5,541 bases of DNA from an uncultured Campylobacter sp. Lineage in GTDB: Bacteria > Campylobacterota > Campylobacteria > Campylobacterales > Campylobacteraceae. Of this stretch, positions 1 to 5,541 are shown piece after piece (the stretch's first letter is position 1; the number at the start of each line of letters is the position of its first letter). Under the pieces are notes generated by a model. That model saw nothing but the letters and a program-made list of their open reading frames with translations. It did no database searches and had not been told where the DNA came from. A program made the translations under genes and the position numbers. The stretch covers positions 1 to 5,541 of the forward strand of contig CASFHJ010000265.1 of assembly GCA_949294425.1 (NCBI GenBank), read 5' to 3'.

Positions 1-130
<130 letters not shown>

Positions 131-316
131 TTAAAAATCAAAACCGCCATCTATCTTGCCCTTTGACATGCTATTATAAACAGAATCTACATAATTTTTT
201 CTAAGTTCACACTCAAAGAGCTTATCACAATGATAGCAAGACTCTAAACCAAGAGAATTTTGGCACTCTTTTAAGTCTTTTAATCTTAAATCTAATACCT
301 CTTCAAAGCTATCCAT
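131..316 (-). CDS. Small four-cysteine protein of unknown function (Cj0839c-like)
   Basis: This gene encodes a 61-residue acidic/basic mixed protein without a signal peptide or membrane segment, so it is probably cytoplasmic. Its cysteines are at residues 18, 27, 30 and 36 (C-x8-C-x2-C-x5-C). The last three form a tight cluster, CYHCDKLFEC, that could hold zinc or an iron-sulfur centre; this is inference from spacing only. The C-terminal half (YVDSVYNSMSKGKIDGGFDF) has an ordered, glycine-ending pattern that I associate with a short conserved family in Campylobacter and Helicobacter, function unknown. It sits 2 bases after the fbp stop and 12 bases before metG. A weak AAGG (324-327) seven bases before the ATG lies inside the end of fbp, which suggests translational coupling. 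Both flanking genes are real and the tight packing supports this as a true gene rather than a chance ORF. Confidence 0.85.
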   Translation of the reverse strand: MDSFEEVLDLRLKDLKECQNSLGLESCYHCDKLFECELRKNYVDSVYNSMSKGKIDGGFDF

Positions 317-318
317 TT

Positions 319-1158
319 TTAAGCCTTATAAGCTTGTTTTAGCTTTTCTATCTCGTAGCTTGAACCAAAAAAACAAGGCGTTGTGGCGTGAAGATCATCA
401 AAATGAAGATCTAATAAACTCTCATTAAAGCCATCAGTGCTAAAACCACCAGCTTTTTGCATAATAAAGGCTAGAGGAAAGACCTCAAAAAAAGCTCTTA
501 ACTTGCCGTTTAAAGAATTTTTGGTAGCTGGATAGGAAAAAATCCCTCCGCCCTTGCATAAAATTTGATGTATATCACTAACCATAGCACCGCTATATCT
601 TAGCCTATAACCCTCATCAAATAAAGACTTTATAAAGTCTGCATGAGTTTTACTCCACTCTTTTTGAGTGCCTCCACTGGCATTTATCTTGCCTTTCTCA
701 CTCATTTTAAGCTCTTTTACAAAAGCAAAATCCTCATCTTGATATCTAAAAAGCTCCACTTTTTGCTCAGCTATAACTAACTCAAGTCTAGGTCCATATA
801 TGCTATAAATCGCTGCTTTTAAATTCTTTGCCCTTGCCTCGCCCTCATATATGGCAAAGATAGAGCCAACGCTAAAATTAACATCAAGCAAAGATGAGCC
901 ATCAAGAGGATCATAAGCCACTATAAACTTAGCATCTTCATTTAGCTTTAAAAGCTCTTCTTTTTCCTCGCTTATCAAGGCTTTTACGCTAAAGCATTTA
1001 CTTAAAATTTCACTAATTATTAAATCAGCCCTAAGATCTAGTTTTAGCTGCTTATCACCCGTAGCGTTTTGCGTGCTACTATATGAGGTGTCTGGGTTTT
1101 TAAGCTCGTTTGAAATTTCAAATACTGCTTTTTTTATGGATTTTAGAAGCTCTTTCAA
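319..1158 (-). CDS. fbp: Fructose-1,6-bisphosphatase, class I, short form
   Basis: The enzyme hydrolyses fructose 1,6-bisphosphate to fructose 6-phosphate, the committed step of gluconeogenesis. Campylobacters typically lack phosphofructokinase, so flux here is expected to be one-way. At 279 residues it is shorter than the usual ~330. Class I landmarks: TGDKQLKLD (33-41; D35 and D41 match pig D68 and D74), metal-binding EE at 64-65, DPLDGSS at 83-89, RYSGAMVSD at 187-195, Y209 (pig Y264), K219 (pig K274) and metal ligand E225 (pig E280). The relative spacings match the pig enzyme, so the active site looks intact. The missing ~33 N-terminal residues are those carrying most of the AMP allosteric site. 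The start is TTG at 1156-1158, chosen because an AAGGAG (1164-1169) sits five bases upstream and no nearby ATG exists. It is the first gene of a probable operon with the four-cysteine protein and metG. Confidence 0.96.
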   Translation of the reverse strand: MKELLKSIKKAVFEISNELKNPDTSYSSTQNATGDKQLKLDLRADLIISEILSKCFSVKALISEEKEELLKLNEDAKFIVAYDPLDGSSLLDVNFSVGSIFAIYEGEARAKNLKAAIYSIYGPRLELVIAEQKVELFRYQDEDFAFVKELKMSEKGKINASGGTQKEWSKTHADFIKSLFDEGYRLRYSGAMVSDIHQILCKGGGIFSYPATKNSLNGKLRAFFEVFPLAFIMQKAGGFSTDGFNESLLDLHFDDLHATTPCFFGSSYEIEKLKQAYKA

Positions 1159-1163
1159 TATAT

Positions 1164-1169
1164 CTCCTT
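1164..1169 (-). promoter_or_regulatory. Shine-Dalgarno that decides the fbp TTG start
   Basis: The minus strand reads AAGGAG, then ATATA, then TTG. Spacing of five bases to the TTG is good, and the ribosome-binding sequence is complete. This supports TTG at 1156-1158 as the true fbp start. Confidence 0.8.
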
Positions 1170-1175
1170 GTATTA

Positions 1176-1199
1176 CCTAAAAAAGAGTTAGTATTTAGG
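1176..1199. repeat. Inverted repeat in the fbp leader
   Basis: CCTAAA (1176-1181) and TTTAGG (1194-1199) are perfect six-base arms around a 12-base spacer. The repeat lies between the proposed fbp promoter and its Shine-Dalgarno. It could form a weak leader hairpin or be an operator. The arms are short and AT-rich, so chance is a real alternative. Confidence 0.3.
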
Positions 1200-1223
1200 C
1201 TATAAAAATAAAAACTTTGCGTA

Positions 1224-1229
1224 ATTATA
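1224..1229 (-). promoter_or_regulatory. Candidate -10 box for the fbp operon
   Basis: The minus strand has a perfect TATAAT (ATTATA on plus). This would place the transcription start near 1217 and give a leader of about 58 bases before the fbp TTG. Campylobacter housekeeping promoters usually lack a clear -35 and use T-rich stretches instead; a TTTAAAAAG stretch lies just upstream on the minus strand. AT-rich background makes a chance match possible. Confidence 0.5.
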
Positions 1230-1261
1230 ACTTTTTAAACTAAAAAAAATACTAATAATCT

Positions 1262-1267
1262 TATAAT
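1262..1267 (+). promoter_or_regulatory. Candidate -10 box for the lipoprotein gene
   Basis: A perfect TATAAT lies 21 bases before the ATG at 1289. The start of transcription would fall near 1274, leaving a leader of about 15 bases that still contains the AGAGGGA ribosome-binding stretch (1279-1285). The upstream DNA is A/T-tract rich, as is usual for campylobacter sigma-70 promoters. Confidence 0.55.
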
Positions 1268-1288
1268 TAAAAGTAAAAAGAGGGACTT

Positions 1289-1780
1289 ATGCGTATACTT
1301 TTGCTTTTTATAGCCTTGTTTTTCATTTCTTGCTCAAAAGATGAGATGCTTTCAACAAATTTAAAGGCACAAACTCTCATACACACTCAAAAGGCAAAAT
1401 TTTCTCAAAATTCATCTAATTATATACTTTCAATAAGCTTTTTAAATCCTGTCTTAGACGAGTATGAAAAAGATGATGTCTTTGCACTTTTTATAGCGCC
1501 TTCTTTTGATGTTTCAAACTTGCAAATTTTTGTAGATAATAAAAAGGTTGACTTAAAAAGCATAGAAAAAGGGGATAACTTGCTTAAGTTTTTAATACAA
1601 AATGAATACGCCAGATATTATAAATTCACAAGCACAAATAAAAACACAAATCCAATAATAGTAAAAATTTGTCCAAATATCTTTACTTGTTTTGAACTAG
1701 ACTTTCAAAGATACTCGAAATCTTTATACTATCGTTCAGAAGTAAGCGATACACAACATAATTCGCAAGAACCCTTTTAG
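1289..1780 (+). CDS. Small putative lipoprotein (Cj0842-like), function unknown
   Basis: This gene encodes 163 residues. The N-terminus MRILLLFIALFFISC is a short charged-then-hydrophobic signal peptide ending in a lipobox-like FISC with Cys15 as the probable lipidated residue. The -3 position is Phe rather than the usual Leu, so the lipobox is slightly atypical. Serine at +2 favours the outer membrane by the E. coli rule, though that rule is not established in campylobacters. The mature part is polar with beta-like alternation and no recognisable catalytic motif. Two cysteines (128 and 134, in KICPNIFTCFELDF) could form a periplasmic disulfide. The start is supported by AGAGGGA a few bases upstream. 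The gene stands alone on the plus strand between two minus-strand operons, and its last ~32 codons overlap the 3' end of slt. I do not recognise a function beyond the C. jejuni syntenic counterpart annotated as a lipoprotein. Confidence 0.82.
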   Translation: MRILLLFIALFFISCSKDEMLSTNLKAQTLIHTQKAKFSQNSSNYILSISFLNPVLDEYEKDDVFALFIAPSFDVSNLQIFVDNKKVDLKSIEKGDNLLKFLIQNEYARYYKFTSTNKNTNPIIVKICPNIFTCFELDFQRYSKSLYYRSEVSDTQHNSQEPF

Positions 1781-3290
1781 CATAAATTCTACTTTCCTTA
1801 TAAGGCACAAATTCCATGGACAAAAAAGGCTCAAATTTACCGCCCTTAAACATATCATCTCTTTTAAGCATTCTATTTGTAAAACCTATGCCACCATTAT
1901 ACGCATAAGATATAAAAACAACAGAGCCTAAATGCTTTTCAAGATAGTTAAGATGATGATTTGCAAACTCATAAGCTATCTTTGGCTTAAACATATCATC
2001 TTGGTCAAAATTTGCTAGTTTTAACTCATTTTTAGCTATGTGATTTGCAAGAAAGGGCATAAATTGCATGATGCCAAGGGCATAAGAGCTTGAAATCGCC
2101 GTGGGTATAAATCTACTTTCTTGTCTTGCTATAGCTAAAATGAGAGCTTGTCTTTCCTTGCTATAATCTTTTAAATACTCAAAATAAGGCATTATAAAAT
2201 AGTTATTTTTAAACTTATGCACCCTTTCTAAGATATAAGCATAGAGGGCCAAGGTATGCTCTGACTTAAATTTTTGAGCCATTTTTTCTAAGGAAGCCTC
2301 GTCTAAATTAGCTATCTTAGCTGCTAAGTCCTGCCAAGCAAAGGGATCTTGCATGTCAAAATCCACCTTTTTCTTAGAACTTACATTTAAAAGCTCAAAT
2401 TCCTTTAAAGGTATGTTTTTAAGCTCCTTTGCGTAAATGCTATATATATTTAACGATGGACTTTGTGCTAATTTCACAAGATACTCATCTTTTAAACTTA
2501 TCTTATAAAGCCAAAACAAGGCATTATCCTTATGGCTTTGTAGTCTAAAAGTATGATAAGCCCTATCAAAAAAAGCAAAGGCTCTATTTTCATCATTAAA
2601 AGAAAGGGCATTAAGAGCTAGATAAAAAGCAAGATCATCGCTTACCAAGCTAGGATTTATCCTAAGTAAAGAAAGCCTTAAATCCTTATGTGTTTTTTGT
2701 ATGATTATTCTTTGTATAAGAGGAGAAAAAGCCTTATCCTTTATAAGAAGCTCAGCAAAGTCCTTGCTTATAGCAATATCTGGCTTATCAAAAAAATTAA
2801 AAACCCTTATAAAATTATCATAAGAATCATTATTTACTATATATCTTAGGGGATCATTTGTATTAAAAGCCTTTAGTATAAGACTTAATCTAGTATTGCT
2901 TTGTCTAAATTTATTAGCTAGTTTTTCTTTGGTGTCAAAATCCAAACTAGAAATAAATATCAAAGAATTTAAGCGATAAAGCTGACAACTTTCATTTGCA
3001 TCTAAGATGGTATTTTTACCATACTGAAAACAAGCCTTGTATTTAGGATTTACATCTTCTTTATATGGTATAAATTTTTCAAGCTCTTGTCTAAGCTTTC
3101 CTGCATATCTAAAGATATGTTTTCTAAGATCTTGTGCTTCTTGTTTTGAAATTTCTTGCTTTTGAAAAAGTCTATATAAATAATAATCCTTAGCCAAGGA
3201 ATTATCTTTTTGCTTTAAGCTCTTTAAATCATATACATTAGAAAAGGAAAAAGAAAAAATGAAAAAAAGAAAAAGAGCTATTTTTATCAT
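1683..3290 (-). CDS. slt: Soluble lytic murein transglycosylase
   Basis: The 535-residue product cleaves the MurNAc-GlcNAc bond of peptidoglycan to leave 1,6-anhydro-MurNAc ends, and acts in the periplasm. A Sec signal peptide is visible ([18 protein letters not shown], ~1-18) with no lipobox, so it is predicted to be soluble rather than lipid-anchored. Residues ~20-370 are helical and low in motifs, matching the ring-forming U/L superhelix of the Slt70 family. The C-terminal catalytic domain has the family-1 signatures: catalytic E391 in RQESRF, then GIMQFMP (406-412), AYNGG (463-467) and VPYKESRIYAKRVLANYVVY (495-514). The ATG overlaps the stop of the YggT gene as ATGA, with AGGG a few bases upstream, so translation is probably coupled. 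The 3' end overlaps the convergent lipoprotein gene by 98 bases. It corresponds to C. jejuni Cj0843c. Confidence 0.95.
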   Translation of the reverse strand: MIKIALFLFFIFSFSFSNVYDLKSLKQKDNSLAKDYYLYRLFQKQEISKQEAQDLRKHIFRYAGKLRQELEKFIPYKEDVNPKYKACFQYGKNTILDANESCQLYRLNSLIFISSLDFDTKEKLANKFRQSNTRLSLILKAFNTNDPLRYIVNNDSYDNFIRVFNFFDKPDIAISKDFAELLIKDKAFSPLIQRIIIQKTHKDLRLSLLRINPSLVSDDLAFYLALNALSFNDENRAFAFFDRAYHTFRLQSHKDNALFWLYKISLKDEYLVKLAQSPSLNIYSIYAKELKNIPLKEFELLNVSSKKKVDFDMQDPFAWQDLAAKIANLDEASLEKMAQKFKSEHTLALYAYILERVHKFKNNYFIMPYFEYLKDYSKERQALILAIARQESRFIPTAISSSYALGIMQFMPFLANHIAKNELKLANFDQDDMFKPKIAYEFANHHLNYLEKHLGSVVFISYAYNGGIGFTNRMLKRDDMFKGGKFEPFLSMEFVPYKESRIYAKRVLANYVVYRLLLNDSIKISSIFESLVQNK

Positions 3291-3568
3291 AAATAAGCCC
3301 TAGTTAAATTTCCTAACAATATACTTATAAACTGAAGCCCTAGTATGATTATAAGAGGGGCTAAATCCACAGCACCTATGCGTGTTGGTATCTTGCTAAG
3401 TAAGCGGTAAGCCGGTGCGGCTAATTTATATATGGTTTGAACTATGGGATTATAAGGGTCTGGATTTACCCAAGAAAGCAAGGCTGCTATTATTATAATC
3501 CACATATATATGTTTATTATGATTTGAATCACAGAAACTACTGATAATAAAAAAGAGTCAAAAAACAT
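3287..3568 (-). CDS. YggT-family small inner-membrane protein
   Basis: This is a 93-residue single-repeat YggT protein; the E. coli YggT carries two such repeats. Two hydrophobic segments are visible at ~8-33 and ~66-86, joined by an amphipathic loop. The loop holds the family pattern: [12 protein letters not shown] (30-41), then [21 protein letters not shown] (51-71), equivalent to the family's P-hR-hhP-G-hDhSP core. The family is implicated in envelope or division-related processes in various bacteria, but no biochemical activity is firmly assigned. The ATG at 3566-3568 lies inside the last codons of gltX (11-base overlap) with AAAGG (3575-3579) six bases upstream, and its TGA overlaps the slt ATG. 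This places it as the middle gene of gltX-yggT-slt, with translation likely coupled on both sides. It corresponds to C. jejuni Cj0844c. Confidence 0.92.
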   Translation of the reverse strand: MFFDSFLLSVVSVIQIIINIYMWIIIIAALLSWVNPDPYNPIVQTIYKLAAPAYRLLSKIPTRIGAVDLAPLIIILGLQFISILLGNLTRAYL

Positions 3569-4877
3569 TTCTTTCCTTTATTAAATCTTTTAAAAATACC
3601 CTTAAAAGCGGGTAAAGCTCGTTTAAGTCAGGTCCATGTGCCGAATTTGTAAGCAAAAGTCTAAGTGGCATAAAGAAATTTTTACCCTTCAAAGCACTTT
3701 TTTGTATTAAATCCTTTTTAAAGCTTTCATAATCATAAGCAAAATTTCCCTCCTTTAAAAGCTTAGCTAAAAGTCTTATCTCATCTTTAAAATCGCTATA
3801 TTCTTGTGTTTGAAATATGAGGTCTAGTTTTTGCTTTATCTCTTTTATTGTGCTACTTTCTTGAGTGTAAAATCTAGCTAAATTTGCATATTCTTTTTTC
3901 AAATCCTTATCGTAAGATAAAAGCTTACAAAGACTTTCATCATCAAGCCTTTTTATATGCTCTCTATTTATTTGTAAAAGCTTTTTCATGTCAAATTTAG
4001 CCGCTGCCTTTGAAATTTTTTCAAGATCAAACCACTTTATAGCCTCTTGTATATCAAAAATTTCAAGCGGAGTCTTGTTTCCAAGCAAGATTAAATAATT
4101 TGCTATAGCACAAGGCAAGATACCCTCATCTAAAAGCCATCTTACGCTAGAGTGAGCCTCTCTTTTACTCATCTTTGAACCATGCTCATTTAAAATTATA
4201 GGAAGATGTGCATAGGTTATTTTTTTATCATAAGCTAAACTTGCTCTTATATGCTCTTGTTTTGGGGTATTTGATACATGATCCTCTCCCCTTATCACAC
4301 AAGTAACTCCTTGCAACATATCATCAACGGCACAAGCAAAATTATAAGTAGGAGTCTTATCCACCCTCATAATCACAAAGCTATCTATATCCTTTGGCTC
4401 AAAATTTAAATCACCCTTTATAAGATCTTTAAAATTTATATTTTTTTCTGGTTTTTTAATACGCACAACAAAGGGCTTTTCATTTTCTAAAACATCAATA
4501 TCAGCCAAATTTTCACATTTTCCATCGTAACGATAAGGCTTATTTGCTTTTTTAGCCTCCTCTTTTTTTTGAGCAAGCTCATCTTCAGTGCAAAAACAAG
4601 CAAAAGCCTTTTTTTCACTTAAAAGCTTCATAGCCATTTGACGATGAAATTTCAAATTATCACTTTGCACATAATAATGCTGCCAAGATAGACCAAAAAG
4701 CTTTAAAATTTCTTGAATTTGCTCTATCTTTTCTGGGATATTTCTAGCCTTATCAGTATCTTCTATGCGAAGTATAAAATTCGTCTTATTTTGTCTAGCA
4801 CAGATATAATTAAAAATTGCAGCTCTTAAATTTCCTATGTGTAAGTCTCCAGTTGGAGAGGGTGCAAATCTATACAT
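3558..4877 (-). CDS. gltX: Glutamyl-tRNA synthetase, GluRS2-like
   Basis: The 439-residue class I synthetase attaches glutamate to tRNA. Domains in order: Rossmann catalytic core with [13 protein letters not shown] (4-16; HIGH motif as HIGN), IEDTDKARN (38-46), [12 protein letters not shown] (196-207), KMSKR (235-239), then a helical anticodon-binding region to the C-terminus. A partial zinc site is present (C94-x-C96...C121); the fourth ligand, H127 in E. coli, aligns with Asn123. The opening and the tail ([23 protein letters not shown]) resemble Helicobacter pylori GluRS2, which charges tRNA-Gln with glutamate for GatCAB transamidation. Campylobacters carry two GluRS genes and no GlnRS, so tRNA-Gln specificity is a reasonable inference, not shown here. 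Numbering of gltX1/gltX2 varies between species. The ATG has only a weak ribosome-binding site (GAAAGATAG). First gene of the operon with YggT and slt. Confidence 0.95.
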   Translation of the reverse strand: MYRFAPSPTGDLHIGNLRAAIFNYICARQNKTNFILRIEDTDKARNIPEKIEQIQEILKLFGLSWQHYYVQSDNLKFHRQMAMKLLSEKKAFACFCTEDELAQKKEEAKKANKPYRYDGKCENLADIDVLENEKPFVVRIKKPEKNINFKDLIKGDLNFEPKDIDSFVIMRVDKTPTYNFACAVDDMLQGVTCVIRGEDHVSNTPKQEHIRASLAYDKKITYAHLPIILNEHGSKMSKREAHSSVRWLLDEGILPCAIANYLILLGNKTPLEIFDIQEAIKWFDLEKISKAAAKFDMKKLLQINREHIKRLDDESLCKLLSYDKDLKKEYANLARFYTQESSTIKEIKQKLDLIFQTQEYSDFKDEIRLLAKLLKEGNFAYDYESFKKDLIQKSALKGKNFFMPLRLLLTNSAHGPDLNELYPLLRVFLKDLIKERNVF

Positions 4878-4910
4878 TATAAGCTATCTTTCGAAGTTAA
4901 TTTGCAAAAA

Positions 4911-4916
4911 ATTGTA
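4911..4916 (-). promoter_or_regulatory. Candidate -10 box for the gltX operon
   Basis: The minus strand reads GGATACAAT, where TACAAT differs from TATAAT at one base. Transcription would start near 4904, giving a leader of roughly 27 bases before the gltX ATG at 4877. A poly-T tract lies just upstream on the minus strand, as expected for this genus. No better -10 is seen close to the gene. Confidence 0.45.
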
Positions 4917-4935
4917 TCCAAAAAAAATTAACGCT

Positions 4936-4950
4936 GTATTTAACAAATAC
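4936..4950. repeat. 15-base palindrome before the phosphoesterase promoter
   Basis: GTATTT (4936-4941), AAC, AAATAC (4945-4950) form perfect six-base arms with a three-base centre. The element lies three bases before the candidate -10 of the rightward gene and about 20 bases upstream of the gltX -10 on the other strand. Its position between two divergent promoters is typical of an operator. It is also consistent with chance in AT-rich DNA. Confidence 0.4.
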
Positions 4951-4953
4951 TCT

Positions 4954-4959
4954 TATAAT
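4954..4959 (+). promoter_or_regulatory. Candidate -10 box for the phosphoesterase gene
   Basis: A perfect TATAAT, in the context TCTTATAATC, lies 28 bases before the ATG at 4988. Transcription would begin near 4966. A second weaker TATAAA (4968-4973) lies too close to the ribosome-binding site to be the better candidate. Confidence 0.55.
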
Positions 4960-4987
4960 CTTTACTTTATAAAAGACAGGAGGGCTT

Positions 4988-5541
4988 ATGTTTATTATAT
5001 TTCTTATAGTTTTTTGTATTATTTTCATACTAGCTAATATTTATATTTACAAACGCTTACTTATGAAAATTCCTTTTTTATTTAAGCATAAAATATATGC
5101 AAAAATCTTTATACTGCTTCTTTGTGTAGTTCAAACCTCCTTTTTTGTTTTTAGGGCAGATGATGAGTTTAATAACACCATTTATACGATTTTTGCACAC
5201 TCTTTTGCCATAACCTACGCCTTATTTTTTACTACAATCTTTGCTGATATTTTGGGTTTTTGTATAAAATTTTATATCAAAAAAACAAGCAAGATGCCGC
5301 TAAAAGGAGAAAAAAGAAGAAGGGTAAAGGTCCTTTTCAACCTAGCACTTTTACTCTTTGGTTTTTGCTTTGTTTTAAAGGGCTGGAGCAATGCCACTTC
5401 AATTCCTGATGTAAAAGAGCTTGATCTTAGCTTAGCAAAGATACAAAAAGATCTAAAAATGGTGATGATAAGCGACACGCATTTTGGAAAAAATTTAAAT
5501 GAAAAATTTTTAAAAGGTATAGTTGAAAAGATAAATTCATT
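4988..5541 (+). CDS. Membrane-anchored metallophosphoesterase, N-terminal part (runs off right edge)
   Basis: The reading frame is open from the ATG at 4988 to the window end (184 codons visible). The start is supported by a perfect AGGAGG (4978-4983) four bases upstream. Four hydrophobic segments are visible at ~2-20, ~37-56, ~68-97 and ~113-131. The basic stretches fall after segment 1 (YKRLLMK) and between segments 3 and 4 (KKTSKMPLKGEKRRR). By the positive-inside rule the N-terminus and everything after ~131 face the periplasm. The catalytic domain begins with MVMISDTHFGK (158-168), the D-x-H first metal motif of calcineurin-like phosphoesterases (D163, H165). The remaining motifs (GD, GNHE, GHxH) lie beyond the window. 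This resembles YkuE/YaeI-type phosphoesterases with an N-terminal membrane domain and corresponds in position to C. jejuni Cj0846. Substrate is unknown; YkuE-family members act on lipid or nucleotide-type phosphodiesters. Confidence 0.88.
   Translation, partial: MFIIFLIVFCIIFILANIYIYKRLLMKIPFLFKHKIYAKIFILLLCVVQTSFFVFRADDEFNNTIYTIFAHSFAITYALFFTTIFADILGFCIKFYIKKTSKMPLKGEKRRRVKVLFNLALLLFGFCFVLKGWSNATSIPDVKELDLSLAKIQKDLKMVMISDTHFGKNLNEKFLKGIVEKINS

Noticed and set aside
1159..1288. Possible small RNA or degraded mobB in the fbp/lipoprotein gap
   Set aside because: The stretch is 130 bases of A/T tracts with two promoter-like boxes. I see no strong hairpin plus T run and no coding remnant.
1796..1805. 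CCTTATAAGG palindrome just after the lipoprotein stop, considered as a terminator
   Set aside because: The arms are five bases with no loop and no following T run, and the site is inside the slt coding sequence.
4837..5037. Plus-strand 66-codon open frame across the gltX start and intergenic region
   Set aside because: It is antisense to the gltX N-terminus, has no ribosome-binding site, and runs out of frame into the well-supported phosphoesterase start at 4988 with its AGGAGG.
5272..5478. Minus-strand 68-codon open frame
   Set aside because: It lies wholly antisense to the phosphoesterase frame, which has membrane segments and the D-x-H motif. It shows no family pattern.

Overview
The window is a compact, AT-rich stretch of chromosome from an epsilonproteobacterium (Campylobacterota), most likely a Campylobacter. 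The evidence is the low GC, the nearly gap-free gene packing, and a gene order that matches from memory the Campylobacter jejuni Cj0838c-Cj0846 neighbourhood: metG, small Cys protein, fbp, lipoprotein, slt, YggT, gltX, metallophosphoesterase. The species cannot be fixed from the sequence alone.

Layout. (1) Positions 1-1158, minus strand, form a probable operon fbp -> 61-residue four-cysteine protein -> metG. Gaps are 2 and 12 bases, and metG runs off the left edge. (2) Positions 1159-1288 are a divergent AT-rich promoter region firing left into fbp and right into a small lipoprotein gene. (3) The lipoprotein gene (1289-1780, plus) converges on slt and overlaps it tail to tail by 98 bases, so there is no room for a terminator between them. 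(4) Positions 1683-4877, minus strand, form a second tight operon gltX -> YggT-family membrane protein -> slt. Its genes overlap by 11 and 4 bases. (5) Positions 4878-4987 are a second divergent promoter region containing a 15-base palindrome. (6) From 4988 to the right edge is the start of a membrane-anchored metallophosphoesterase. It is open-ended and absent from any list of closed ORFs.

Function. The contents are mostly housekeeping: gluconeogenesis (class I fructose-1,6-bisphosphatase), translation (MetRS and a GluRS resembling the Helicobacter GluRS2 type, probably serving tRNA-Gln for transamidation), and envelope work (soluble lytic transglycosylase, YggT protein, lipoprotein, periplasm-facing phosphoesterase).

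I see no defence system, mobile element, CRISPR array, RNA gene or obvious new system. The points worth a second look are local: a TTG start on fbp, loss of the N-terminal AMP site in FBPase, the antisense gene overlap, a possible missing mobB relative to C. jejuni, the uncharacterised four-cysteine protein, and the palindrome before the phosphoesterase promoter.
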